A DNA stretch of 64,000 nt from Clostridium sp. 'deep sea' (GTDB lineage Bacteria > Bacillota > UBA994 > PWPR01), in the NCBI RefSeq assembly GCF_014931565.1, contig NZ_CP063353.1:2480001-2544000 (forward strand). Reading direction: 5' to 3'. A program made the translations under genes and the position numbers. The notes under the pieces are model-generated. The model did not search any database. It had not been told where the DNA came from and was given only the letters and a program-made list of their open reading frames with translations. This document shows positions 35,363 to 44,384 of this stretch, piece by piece. How positions within the stretch are numbered: the stretch's first letter is position 1; the number at the start of each line of letters is the position of its first letter.

Positions 35363-37369
35363 CTAAACTTCAACTAAACCAAGCTCTACTAACATTTTAA
35401 CCATAAAAATAGCAGGCTCAGCATTAAATTGATTTGTTTCATGTTTTATCTTTGTGATAATTTCAGCAAGATTACGCTTGCCGTCCATCCAGTACATTAA
35501 ATAGGTAAGCTTACTAAAGTCTTTAGCATAAAGTTTTTTTAGGTGCCTGTATTCACTTAATGTAGCAGCTGAGAGATTAGTTAATTTACCTCTTAGGCTT
35601 ATTGGCCCGCGACTAAGCCTTTTCGCTATAATAGTTTTTGCCTCTTTGGTAAAATTATTTTCACAAGCAGTTGTATAAAAACTGTTAATAGCTATTTCAT
35701 TTTTAGTGAATAGTCCCTCAAACAAATTAGTGGACTCTTTAATTTTAAAGGATGTTAAAGCAGTAGTTTTATTTGAATATTCATGTATAATATCGTAAAG
35801 GTTTTCATTAAACTTTGCGAGTGATTTAAACTGCTCAATTTTAATATCCTGTAAATATTTAAGATGTTTAATGCTATAGTCTTTTAGATCCATTACCTTT
35901 TGCCAGTCACTATTTTCAGCTAAAAGAGAGGCTTTGCTAAATTGTTGTTTAAGATAAGTGGCAATAGCACTTACATAGTTTTGATACATAGCCTCTGCCA
36001 ACCATAAAACATCACTTTTCTTAGCTGTGGCGCAATAATAGCTATACAGAGCTGCTATTGTTCCTACCCTTTTAAGCATCTTGGGGTCAACTTTATCTAT
36101 AGTATCTTGGCTAGTATGGTAGTACTTATCGGGCCACTGAATTAACATAGGAGTGCCTACCCCAATTGTAGGATCGCTAAAAATATAGTGGTCACTGCCC
36201 CCTGAGAATGGGGTAACTGTATGCATAAATAAAGCATACTTAGCAGTTCCAGCTAAATTACTTACCTCTGCTGCAACTGTGTTTAAAGCCTCTTTTAATA
36301 AATCACCTGCAAAATGACCTATTGCATGGGGAGGCATTTCAGCAATTAAAGGACTATGGCATAAACTTTGCTTTTGTCCAACCATATCCAAGTTTAATGC
36401 TGCTACCATATTAGGTATTGTAGATTCATTATTAGCTAAAAAAGCATAACTTCCAGACATCTCAGGTAATAACAAAAATCTAATACTACGCTTGGGTTGA
36501 CAAAGTTTTTTGCTATCAATTAAGAACTTTAAGGTTCTGGCAGTTTCGAGCAACACCCCACACCCAGAGGCATTGTCATTTGCGGAGGGTTTAGGGTGGC
36601 ATAAATGCGCTACCAATACTACCTCTTGTTTACTTTTCCCGGGGATTAGGGCATTTACCACCTCTATTTCACCATTATAAAACTTAGCATCAATAGTTGC
36701 CTTTAATTTAACAACACCGTCTTGAGCTAACCTACGTAGTTTATCTCCTGTTTTAGGAGATAACACAAAACCAAAACACTTTTGCTCATCTCCATACCAC
36801 CAAAATGAGGTATAGGTTAAGGCATCACCCATATCATAGCGATGCCTTATGGGCGGTAATTCAACGATTCTGTCTGTGATAATAGCTAAAGCCCCTCGTT
36901 TAATAGCCCACTCTCTAATATAATCATAGTTACCTGAGGTTAGTACAAACTTATTTGTAAAATCAAGGTCTAAATAATTGCTCTCTTCATCACCCTTATC
37001 TAAAATAATTAATTCAGCTTCAGTTCCTAAAGGGTCGGTAGCTATACTTCGCTGAATAAGAGAAATAGGAACATTCTCAAAGTTGGCAATAACCTCTGGA
37101 GTGGGTTGAACTATTTCTAAAATTCCCTTACTTGCGACCCACTCTTGGGGCATAAGGTACTTAAAGTACTCTGTTTTGCCATCACCAGCATAAGAAAGTA
37201 TTTCGGTTTTTAAGCCGCTTTGGCGAAAAATGCCTTCACAATACTTAGCAGCAGCTCGGTGTCCTGGGCTGGCTTGAATTCTGTGATGTAAACTGATATT
37301 AGTAACGTGATCAAAAGCTCGTTGTTCACTATATTCATTCTTTAATAAATTTAGATATTTTGTTAACAT
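35363..37369 (-). CDS. M28-type aminopeptidase (DUF4910-like) with PA-like insert
   Basis: A 668-residue metallopeptidase-like protein. Metal-ligand motifs of the M28 fold are seen: HLCHPKPSANDNASG (H255, D265), LLPEMSGSY (E303), NLDMVGQ and YYHTSQDT. The N-terminal third includes a PA-like domain (about 105-230) inserted before the catalytic part, and the last about 90 residues look like a small winged-helix segment (DGKRNLAEIITKI). This architecture matches a widespread family often annotated as aminopeptidase-like, with unknown substrates. No signal peptide, so cytoplasmic. ATG at 37369 with AGGAGG. Confidence 0.8.
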   Translation of the reverse strand: MLTKYLNLLKNEYSEQRAFDHVTNISLHHRIQASPGHRAAAKYCEGIFRQSGLKTEILSYAGDGKTEYFKYLMPQEWVASKGILEIVQPTPEVIANFENVPISLIQRSIATDPLGTEAELIILDKGDEESNYLDLDFTNKFVLTSGNYDYIREWAIKRGALAIITDRIVELPPIRHRYDMGDALTYTSFWWYGDEQKCFGFVLSPKTGDKLRRLAQDGVVKLKATIDAKFYNGEIEVVNALIPGKSKQEVVLVAHLCHPKPSANDNASGCGVLLETARTLKFLIDSKKLCQPKRSIRFLLLPEMSGSYAFLANNESTIPNMVAALNLDMVGQKQSLCHSPLIAEMPPHAIGHFAGDLLKEALNTVAAEVSNLAGTAKYALFMHTVTPFSGGSDHYIFSDPTIGVGTPMLIQWPDKYYHTSQDTIDKVDPKMLKRVGTIAALYSYYCATAKKSDVLWLAEAMYQNYVSAIATYLKQQFSKASLLAENSDWQKVMDLKDYSIKHLKYLQDIKIEQFKSLAKFNENLYDIIHEYSNKTTALTSFKIKESTNLFEGLFTKNEIAINSFYTTACENNFTKEAKTIIAKRLSRGPISLRGKLTNLSAATLSEYRHLKKLYAKDFSKLTYLMYWMDGKRNLAEIITKIKHETNQFNAEPAIFMVKMLVELGLVEV

Positions 37370-37467
37370 CTTTTATGTACCTCCTATCTTTGTTATGATA
37401 TATTTTGATAATAGAAAGAGGATTCCTGCTAACGTTAAAGTAATATTATAGAGATTGGAGCGATTAA

Positions 37468-38220
37468 ATGGAAAAAAGAGAATTGAAAATATTATTAGCG
37501 AAAGTGCGCTCTAATGAAATAGGCATAGAGCAGGCTGTTAAAGAATTGGAGCAATTGCCATTTGAAGACCTTGGTTATGCCAAGATTGACCACCACAGGG
37601 CCTTAAGGTCAGGCTTTCCCGAGGTTATTTATTGTCCTGGCAAAACTATAGAACATACTGCTGAAATATTTTCAAAACTAGCTAATAAAAGCAATAGAGT
37701 ATTAGCTACTAGGGCAACTCAAGAAAAATACTTAGCTATCAAAGAAAAAGTACCTACTGTACGCTTTAATGAGTTAGCAAAAACTGTTTCTTACCAAAAA
37801 AATTTAATAAATACTGGCATTGGTAAAATACTAGTAATATCTGCAGGAACAGCAGATTTACCAGTAGCTGAGGAGGCAGTAGAAACTGCTAAAATAATGG
37901 GCAACGAGGTTGAGTGTTTATATGATGTAGGAGTAGCAGGTATTCATCGATTACTTCAAAATAAACAAAAGCTAGATGAAGCGACTGTTATTGTGTTAGT
38001 TGCTGGTATGGAAGGAGCTTTAGCTTCAGTAGTTGGGGGTTTAGTTTACAAACCGTTAATTGCAGTACCTACAAGTGTGGGTTATGGAGCAAATTTTCAG
38101 GGTTTATCAGCCTTATTAGCAATGTTAACGAGCTGTGCCTCTGGTATAACTGTTGTAAATATTGATAATGGTTTTGGAGCAGGGTATGCTGCTTCACTAA
38201 TAAATCACATAGGGAGATAA
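37468..38220 (+). CDS. larB: Nickel-pincer cofactor biosynthesis protein LarB
   Basis: A 250-residue LarB. Its C-terminal half is PurE-like (SAGTADLPVAEEA, GVAGIHRLL, AGMEGALASVVGGL, ALLAMLTSCASGITVVNIDNG), preceded by YAKIDHHRALRSGFPEVIYCPGK, which is distinctive for LarB. LarB carboxylates and hydrolyses nicotinic acid adenine dinucleotide to start the nickel-pincer nucleotide of lactate racemase and related LarA-type enzymes. ATG with a TTGGAGCG site; larC starts 2 bp after its stop. LarA and LarE are not in the window. Confidence 0.93.
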   Translation: MEKRELKILLAKVRSNEIGIEQAVKELEQLPFEDLGYAKIDHHRALRSGFPEVIYCPGKTIEHTAEIFSKLANKSNRVLATRATQEKYLAIKEKVPTVRFNELAKTVSYQKNLINTGIGKILVISAGTADLPVAEEAVETAKIMGNEVECLYDVGVAGIHRLLQNKQKLDEATVIVLVAGMEGALASVVGGLVYKPLIAVPTSVGYGANFQGLSALLAMLTSCASGITVVNIDNGFGAGYAASLINHIGR

Positions 38221-38222
38221 AA

Positions 38223-39414
38223 ATGAGTATAATATATGTACATGCTTATAGTGGCATTGCTGGAGATATGTTACTTGGAGCATTTGTTGACTTAGGTGTA
38301 TCACTAAATTCTATAAAAGAACAGCTAGCAAAACTAAAATTAGCTAACTATACTCTAGTTAGTAAAACTGTGGTAAAAAACGGCGTAACTGGTACAAAAG
38401 TGGATGTAGAAACCTCAGAAGACCATCATCACAGAGGTTTAACAGAGATAACAAATATTATAAATGAATCAGATTTATCAGATAAAGTTAAAGAGCAGAG
38501 TATAAGAGTATTTAGGGTTTTAGCTGAGGCGGAAGCATATGTGCATGGCAGTACTATAGAAGAAGTGCATTTTCACGAGGTAGGTGCCATAGATGCTATC
38601 GTAGATATTGTAGGTAATTGCATAGCCTTAGAATTATTAAACTGGCCTCAAATTATAGTATCACCTATTCATTTAGGCACTGGCTTTGTAAAGGCTGCTC
38701 ATGGAGTAATACCTGTACCAGCACCAGCAACACTAAAAATACTAGCCCAAAGAGATATTCCTACGTACAGTAGAGGCATTATGAATGAGTTAGTAACCCC
38801 TACTGGGGCAGCAATTATTACTGCATTGGCTAATAACTTTGATTTTCAGCCCCAAATGAATATTAAAAAAATTGGTTACGGGGCAGGATCAAGAGATTTA
38901 GAAATACCAAATTTTACTCGCCTGATACTAGGGGAGCGAAAAAAAAATAATCTCCAAAAATACCGACATCATCACCATCATTAAAACTAATATAGATGAC
39001 AGTAATGGAGAAAACCTAGGGTTTTTAATGGAGCAGCTCTTAAAAAATGGGGCTGTTGATGTTAGCTTTAGTTCTATTCAAATGAAAAAAAACCGACCAG
39101 CTGTAGCCTTAACCATTATGGCAAAAGAAAATACAGTAAACCCATTAATAAATATACTATTTAAACATTCTGGAACATTAGGAGTAAGAATAAACCAAGA
39201 ACAAAGAATTATTTGTGAGCGAAAAATTGAAATAATAGATACTAAATTAGGAAAAATAAAAATAAAGGTTGCCATTTGGCAAGGAAATGTGGTAAATATA
39301 AAACCTGAGTATGAAATTTGCAAAGCTATAGCACTTAATAATAATGTGCCATTAAAAGTTGTGCAAGATATTGCTATAAACGCATATCGAAAAAAACATG
39401 AAATGCAGGTGTGA
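38223..39414 (+). CDS. larC: Nickel insertion protein LarC, split by a frameshift (LarC1/LarC2)
   Basis: LarC is the CTP-dependent enzyme that inserts nickel into the pincer cofactor. The first frame (38223-38984) gives DIVGNCIALELL, NELVTPTGAAIITALA and GYGAGSRDLEIPNFTRLILGE, then goes off-family after a run of nine A (38939-38947). The +1 frame from that run continues perfectly with TNIDDSNGENLGFLMEQLL and QMKKNRPAVALT to the stop at 39414, which is the LarC C-terminal domain. Removing one A would fuse the frames. In Lactobacillus plantarum the full-length protein is made from larC1/larC2 by programmed frameshifting, so this may be functional recoding or transcriptional slippage rather than damage. 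Confidence 0.88.
38939..38947 (+). promoter_or_regulatory. A9 slippery run at the larC frame change
   Basis: Nine consecutive A bases at the exact point where the LarC reading frame must change by +1 (or -2). Runs of this length are prone to ribosomal or RNA-polymerase slippage, and also to sequencing error. Confidence 0.6.
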
Positions 39415-39935
39415 AAGTGAGAAACAAATCAGTACAGATATTGGTTGAAAGTGGAGCTATGGTAGCCCTTGCTGTTTTATTTGATTTTCTTAAGATTTAT
39501 CAATTACCAAACGGTGGATCAGTAACTTTGGGAAGTATGGTTCCTATCATGTTTTTAGCTTGGCGAAGGGGTGTAAAGGTAGGCGTTGCTGCTGGTTGTG
39601 TATTTGGCTTTATTGGTTTTATAATAAAACCTTATTATTTACACTGGGTTCAGTTTTTTGTAGATTATTTGCTGGCATTTGGCGTACTTGGTTTAGTGGG
39701 TTTTTGGAGGCAAAAACAGGGAACTGTTAGTATTGCTATAGCTGTTATTTTTGCAGGAACATTGCGTTACTTAGTACATGTAGTGTCTGGTGTTTTGTTT
39801 TGGATGGAAGGCTTAGATACCACAGCTGCAATTATAGCTTCTTTACAATATAATGCTACTTATATGGTACCAGAAATAATAATTTCAGTTGTAGTGATGA
39901 CGGTATTAATACGGAGAAAATGGAATGTTAGTTAA
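39411..39935 (+). CDS. thiT: Thiamine ECF transporter substrate-binding subunit ThiT
   Basis: A 174-residue membrane S-component of an energy-coupling-factor transporter for thiamine. Six hydrophobic segments and the family sequences GAMVALAVLFDFLKIYQLPNGGSVTLGSMVPI and FVDYLLAFGVLGLVGFWR (given by position, about residues 15-45 and 80-98) are typical of ThiT. The start is GTG at 39411 or GTG at 39417, overlapping the larC stop. No TPP riboswitch precedes it because it lies inside the lar transcript. The thiamine pyrophosphokinase gene overlaps its end. Confidence 0.9.
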   Translation: MKVRNKSVQILVESGAMVALAVLFDFLKIYQLPNGGSVTLGSMVPIMFLAWRRGVKVGVAAGCVFGFIGFIIKPYYLHWVQFFVDYLLAFGVLGLVGFWRQKQGTVSIAIAVIFAGTLRYLVHVVSGVLFWMEGLDTTAAIIASLQYNATYMVPEIIISVVVMTVLIRRKWNVS

Positions 39936-40578
39936 AAAAGCTTTGGTGGTAGGTGGTGGTCAAGCCCCAGCTACTCCAACATTATTAAAATTTGCAAATG
40001 AATGTGATCTGGTGGTAGGTGCTGACTTAGGTGCAGAACACTTACTAAAAGTAGGAAAAATTCCTGATTTAGTTATTGGTGACATGGATTCATGTGCCAG
40101 GGGAGTTATTAGTAAGTTAGAGTCTACTGGTTGTGAAATAGTTATCTATGACTCCGAAAAAGATTTTACTGATTTAGAAGCCGCTTTGGATTACTGTGTA
40201 GAAAAAGGATATGTTGATATAACTGTTTTAGCTGCTATCCATGGTAGAAGAACGGACCATGTTTTTGGCAATGTGTTTTTACTAACAAAATATGTTAATA
40301 AAAATATTAGAGTGCGTTTATGTGATGATAACGGTCGTTCTTTAGAGATTATAAATAAAGATTTAAAAATTACAGGTAAGCCAGGGGCGTATGTGTCTTT
40401 AATACCAGTGACTGATAAAGTAACAGGTGTTACAACAGCAGGATTAAAATATCCACTAAACAACTATACCTTGACTCAGGGTAATACCCTAGGAGTAAGT
40501 AATGAACTAACTGAAGATGAAGCGTACATAAACATACATGAGGGTTTATTGCTGGTTATAAAAGAACTTGATAGTTAA
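39925..40578 (+). CDS. thiN: Thiamine pyrophosphokinase
   Basis: A 217-residue ThiN-type kinase that pyrophosphorylates thiamine to TPP using ATP. Motifs VVGADLGAEHLL, PDLVIGDMDS, KDFTDLEAALDY, and GRRTDHVFGNVFLL with the C-terminal beta-domain YVSLIPVTDKVTGVTT are all diagnostic. It overlaps thiT by 11 bases, and together they form a thiamine uptake and activation pair appended to larBC. Terminator follows. Confidence 0.94.
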   Translation: MLVKKALVVGGGQAPATPTLLKFANECDLVVGADLGAEHLLKVGKIPDLVIGDMDSCARGVISKLESTGCEIVIYDSEKDFTDLEAALDYCVEKGYVDITVLAAIHGRRTDHVFGNVFLLTKYVNKNIRVRLCDDNGRSLEIINKDLKITGKPGAYVSLIPVTDKVTGVTTAGLKYPLNNYTLTQGNTLGVSNELTEDEAYINIHEGLLLVIKELDS

Positions 40579-40583
40579 ATAAA

Positions 40584-40634
40584 AAGAGCTGTTTTCCTTA
40601 GTTAATTTTAGAGCTAAAGAAACAGCTCTTATTA
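40584..40634 (+). terminator. lar-thi operon terminator
   Basis: Stem around AAGAGCTGTTT (40584-40594) / AAACAGCTCTT (40620-40630), with inner CCTTAG / CTAAAG pairing. Ends in a short T/A-rich tail. Confidence 0.8.
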
Positions 40635-40701
40635 AATTACACGTTTAGATCTCTAAAACTAAACCGATATAAATACAAAAGATGCAAAAAGGGGATTTAA
40701 A

Positions 40702-41271
40702 ATGAGGGTTACAAACTATACAGCAATTTATACAGCTGTAAAAAATTCAAATTTAGCTAAACCCAAGAAACATGCTCAAAAACAAACAAAAACTTCAACA
40801 ATAGAGTATAATAAAAGTGAGCAAAAACTAGTAGATTACACGTATATAAATCCAAAGCAAAAAAAAATAAGTAAAAGCAACATAGAAAAAATGCAGCAAG
40901 AGCAGCGACTGAAGATGCGTCATGGGTTTATGAAAATGGCTCAGGAAATTGTTTTAGATCAAGCTATGGGCTATAGACAAGCACTACAGCAATTACTCCA
41001 CAAAAATAAAATAAGCAAAAACAATATAGAGCAAGCTAAACTAAACATTGCAGAAGAAGGCTATTGGGGTGTTACAAAAACAGCCACTAGAATCATAACA
41101 TTTGCTAACAGTTTAACAAATGATAACCCTCAGCTAGCCAAGGAACTACAAGTGGGCTTTATTAAAGGCTTTGAGGCAGCTGAAAAAGCTTGGGGTGGAC
41201 AGTTACCACAAATCTGTTATGAAACTAAAAATATGGTTCTAAATGAGTTTGAAAGTTTATTAACTAATTAA
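40702..41271 (+). CDS. Conserved hypothetical protein, helical
   Basis: A 189-residue soluble protein without signal peptide. The first about 75 residues are basic and low in complexity (KPKKHAQKQTK, NPKQKKISK). The C-terminal half is helical and includes TRIITFANSLTNDNPQL and the recurrent pattern GFEAAEKAWGGQLPQI, which I recall from uncharacterised proteins of Clostridia and Bacilli. No function assigned. ATG with a AAAGGGG site and its own promoter-sized gap. Confidence 0.65.
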   Translation: MRVTNYTAIYTAVKNSNLAKPKKHAQKQTKTSTIEYNKSEQKLVDYTYINPKQKKISKSNIEKMQQEQRLKMRHGFMKMAQEIVLDQAMGYRQALQQLLHKNKISKNNIEQAKLNIAEEGYWGVTKTATRIITFANSLTNDNPQLAKELQVGFIKGFEAAEKAWGGQLPQICYETKNMVLNEFESLLTN

Positions 41272-41367
41272 TTAAATAGTGTTATATACAATTAATTTAA
41301 CATAATGCCAGAAAAAAAAACATATATATTAGTAGCTAATTCTTACCCTAAGGGGAGGACTGATAAT

Positions 41368-41757
41368 ATGTTAAAGAGATTGCGATTTAGTGGAATAAGT
41401 GTTTGGGTAGGTCTCTTGTGGGTACTAACAGGTTGGCTAATATATGTTTCCACATATGCGGGATTTGCAGCAGGGCTTTTGGCATTTCCACTTAGTGTAG
41501 GTTATTGGATGAGTAATGCTTTAATTCAACCCTTATCATTAGGTTTAGCCAATTACTTAAATGCCTTTGTTTTAAGTGTGCCAATTGGGGTGGTTGCTAG
41601 CTTTACACTAGGAAAGCTGTTATCGGCTGTTGTAAAAGTGTGTCGTAATAGAATAGTATACTTACGACCACAATCAAGGAGAAAAATGGTATTTAGAAGC
41701 AAAAAGAAGCCAATGAATACTGTGCTATTTAATAAACCTAAAGACGTTGAAAATTAA
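41368..41757 (+). CDS. Small membrane protein, unknown
   Basis: A 129-residue protein with three hydrophobic stretches (about residues 10-28, 32-52 and 68-90) and a strongly basic C-terminal tail (RNRIVYLRPQSRRKMVFRSKKKP by position 102-124). I choose the ATG at 41368, which has an AGGGGAGG site. The longer ORF from 41305 has none. No family recognised. Followed by a terminator hairpin. Confidence 0.6.
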   Translation: MLKRLRFSGISVWVGLLWVLTGWLIYVSTYAGFAAGLLAFPLSVGYWMSNALIQPLSLGLANYLNAFVLSVPIGVVASFTLGKLLSAVVKVCRNRIVYLRPQSRRKMVFRSKKKPMNTVLFNKPKDVEN

Positions 41758-41794
41758 AACGCGATAGAAATAAATATGTAGCAAAAAACTTAAG

Positions 41795-41819
41795 CAGCTA
41801 TTTCTATAGCTGTTTTTTT
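41795..41819 (+). terminator. Terminator
   Basis: Stem CAGCTA (41795-41800) / TAGCTG (41807-41812) followed by TTTTTTT. Confidence 0.85.
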
Positions 41820-41983
41820 ATGTCATTTGTTATGGTTGCACAATAATTATAAACTATATTTAGTTTAAAATACAGAATATTCTAATAAATATAGTTTGCC
41901 TAAAAAAGATGGTATGTACTTTACTTTTTTGATGTACAATGTTATTCTTTTTTCAATATAAATATCAAAGAGGAGAGGGCTTT

Positions 41984-42643
41984 ATGAAAAAAAATTCTTC
42001 AAATAATAAAGGGTTTACTTTGTTTGAGTTATTAGCTGTTTTAGCTATTTTGTCAATAATAGCTGCTATAGCAGTCCCTAGAGTTATGCAAACAATTAAG
42101 AATGCAAGAATAGAAGCTTTAAAGAGTAACATGCAACTAATTGCTAACTCTATGCAAAGATATGTAACAGAAAAAGAATTAACATCATGTATAGGTGGAA
42201 TGTTTGTAATTAATCCTAATGTATCTGAGACTGAAGTGCAATCTGGTAATAAATTCTTCTACAATGATAACACTCCAGAACAGACGGATTCAGGTGATGC
42301 TCCTACAACGCCAACTAATGATTCCATACATAATGTTACTATAGATAATTTAGATGAAAATAAACCAATTCAAACATATATTATGGAAAATTACATTGAG
42401 GGTGGAATACCAAATCATATAAGAGTATTAGTATATGCTGGTGCAGATAATGTAGGCAGAATTATTGTTTCATATGGTGAAGTTGATATAAACCCTAGTG
42501 ATGATAGTATTAATGATAAATTATTAATTAATGGCATTAAAGCAGACGAATTAGGTACTGTATCAAGTACGGGTTCATACATGATTATTAAAACATTTGA
42601 GTTAGAAAGTGGAGATGGTCATAACCATGTGACAACTCAATAG
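41984..42643 (+). CDS. Orphan type IV pilin-like (prepilin) protein
   Basis: A 219-residue protein with a class III prepilin signal: KKNSSNNKG|FTLFELLAVLAILSIIAAIAV, with cleavage expected after the glycine, Glu at position +5 and a long hydrophobic helix. After the helix comes a globular domain with an acidic, threonine/proline-rich loop (about residues 95-115) and a C-terminal beta part. No pilus assembly ATPase, platform protein or peptidase is near, so it depends on genes elsewhere. ATG at 41984 with a GAGGAG site; the ORF extension to 41939 lacks one. A terminator follows. Confidence 0.85.
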   Translation: MKKNSSNNKGFTLFELLAVLAILSIIAAIAVPRVMQTIKNARIEALKSNMQLIANSMQRYVTEKELTSCIGGMFVINPNVSETEVQSGNKFFYNDNTPEQTDSGDAPTTPTNDSIHNVTIDNLDENKPIQTYIMENYIEGGIPNHIRVLVYAGADNVGRIIVSYGEVDINPSDDSINDKLLINGIKADELGTVSSTGSYMIIKTFELESGDGHNHVTTQ

Positions 42644-42650
42644 ATAAATA

Positions 42651-42682
42651 AGCCCATCTAAACTGTGGTGGGCTTTTTATTT
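42651..42682 (+). terminator. Prepilin gene terminator
   Basis: Stem AGCCCATC (42651-42658) / GGTGGGCT (42667-42674) with one wobble pair, then TTTTTATTTTT. Confidence 0.85.
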
Positions 42683-42734
42683 TTAAAGATATTCTTAAAC
42701 CTATCCTAACACTTTAAACAAACCGTAAGTTATA

Positions 42735-43257
42735 ACTATACGTTTTAATTACAACAGGTGTCAGGCCTCTTGCTGGTAAGGTAGATAGTACTTCCAGCGC
42801 AAGAGTTAACTATGTAGACTTGGCAAGCTAGTCCTGTTGAGGCCAGACCCCACCGTGAGATATGCCATGCTTTTTGAGGTAGAGGTAATTAAGGACTACT
42901 CCTCTAACCCAATACCTCCAGCAACCCTCCCACAAGGGACATTTCTTGATGAAAACTTTTTAAGTAGCTTTATAACTTGAAGTTAGTTTGTGCTTATAGT
43001 GGTGGCAGCCACAACCCGAATGATGTGTCCTGTATTAAAAACTGGCATTGGCAACCCTCCCTTACTTAAAAACTAGCATGCCGAAGGCTCTGCGGAATAA
43101 CTTTTCATTAAACTCTAGGTTAATTAAACACTATACCGCTATTTTTTGGTTACAAGCAGGATAATTAGCTTGTAATCTCAAATAGATACTACACTAAGAT
43201 AAATAAAGAAAATCAATTAATTAATATGAGTATGTAGTTAATTTGAGGAGGTAAAAA
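42735..43257. other. Non-coding region with nested inverted repeats and direct repeats
   Basis: Between the prepilin and M24 genes, and visibly richer in G+C than its surroundings between about 42750 and 43110. GGCCTC (about 42764) can pair with GAGGCC (about 42840), while ACAGG just before and CCTGT just before the partner can pair across it, a pseudoknot-like order. Inside, CTCTTGC-TGG pairs with CCAGCGCAAGAG. GCAACCCTCCC occurs twice (42921-42931 and 43051-43061), and TTAAAAACTNGCAT is repeated 30 bp apart near 43036 and 43066. No ORF. It is either a structured RNA or a decayed repeat element. Confidence 0.45.
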
Positions 43258-44355
43258 ATGTTTAATTATCAAGAGCGAGTTAAAAGATTACAAGAACTAG
43301 CTGTATCAAGAGCAATAGACTATATATTTATAGTTCCAGGTGCTAATTTAGGATATTTTACAGGTTTAAACATGCATATGAGTGAGCGTCCAACTATGGT
43401 TGTTGTTCCAGCAAAAGGAGAAATATTTGCTTATTGTCCAGCCTTTGAATCAGCAAAAATAAAAAAGGTAACAGGTATAGATAACTTTATAACCTATATT
43501 GATGAGGAAGGCCCTTATCCAACAGTTAAACGTTGGGTTGAAAAAAATAATATTAACCCAAACTCTACTATTGCTTTTGAGTATCGAACTGCTCGCTTAT
43601 TAGAGTATGATGTAATAAAACAAGCTCTACCAAACTGTAGGCTATTAGATGCAAGAGCTTTAATGGCAGAGTTACGGATGTGTAAAGACTCACAAGAACA
43701 ACAGTATTTACAAAAAGCTGCTGATATTAGTGACGCAATGTTAAAGAGAGTGAGAGAGGTATTAAGGCCGGGCGTTAAAGAAAGTGATATTAAAAAAGCT
43801 GCATTGGATGTTGTGCAAAACAATGCCCCATGTAGTCTCAGCTTTTTGTCTGTAGCCTCTGGACCAAAAGCCTCAGACCCACATGCAACTTCTGAAGATC
43901 GAATTATTAACAAGGGCGAAATGGTAATAATAGATACTGGAGCTATTTTTAATGGTTATAGTTCTGATATAACACGAACACTACCAGTAGGAGAAGTAAG
44001 TGAAGAACTTAAAAAGATATATGCTATAGTAAAACGGGCCAACCAAGCCGGTAGAGATGCAGCAAAACCAGGTATAACTTGTCAAGAAATAGACCGCATT
44101 ACTCGAAAGGTAATAGAAGACTCAGGATATGGTTTATATTTTACGCATAGAACAGGGCATGGCTTAGGTCTAGAGGTTCACGAAGAACCTTATATTGTTG
44201 AAGGTAATAATGTGGTATTAAAAGAAGGCATGGTCTTTACTATTGAACCCGGTATTTATATTCCTGGAGTTGGTGGAGTAAGAATAGAAGATGATGTAGT
44301 TATAACCGAAGAAGGTTGTTACAGTCTCACAAACTACCCCAGAGAATTAAGCTAG
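43258..44355 (+). CDS. M24 family Xaa-Pro peptidase
   Basis: A 365-residue metallopeptidase (aminopeptidase P/prolidase family) removing or cleaving X-Pro peptides in the cytoplasm. It has the N-terminal creatinase-like domain (residues about 5-130) and the pita-bread catalytic domain, with metal ligands in VIIDTGAIFNGYSSDITRT, HRTGHGLGLEVHEEP, FTIEPGIY and VRIEDDVVI. ATG at 43258 with a GAGGAGGT site. Whether it is an aminopeptidase or a dipeptidase cannot be told by eye. Confidence 0.93.
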   Translation: MFNYQERVKRLQELAVSRAIDYIFIVPGANLGYFTGLNMHMSERPTMVVVPAKGEIFAYCPAFESAKIKKVTGIDNFITYIDEEGPYPTVKRWVEKNNINPNSTIAFEYRTARLLEYDVIKQALPNCRLLDARALMAELRMCKDSQEQQYLQKAADISDAMLKRVREVLRPGVKESDIKKAALDVVQNNAPCSLSFLSVASGPKASDPHATSEDRIINKGEMVIIDTGAIFNGYSSDITRTLPVGEVSEELKKIYAIVKRANQAGRDAAKPGITCQEIDRITRKVIEDSGYGLYFTHRTGHGLGLEVHEEPYIVEGNNVVLKEGMVFTIEPGIYIPGVGGVRIEDDVVITEEGCYSLTNYPRELS

Positions 44356-44384
44356 TTAATAGAAAATTTTATTGCAGTTGTTGA

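Noticed and set aside
39028-39414. Separate small gene after larB and larC1
   Set aside because: Its frame is open back to the A9 run and encodes the LarC C-terminal domain; it is annotated as part of larC.
42735-43110. RNase P RNA, tmRNA, 6S RNA or SRP RNA
   Set aside because: None of the conserved core words of these RNAs is present, so only an unnamed structured or repeat region is reported.
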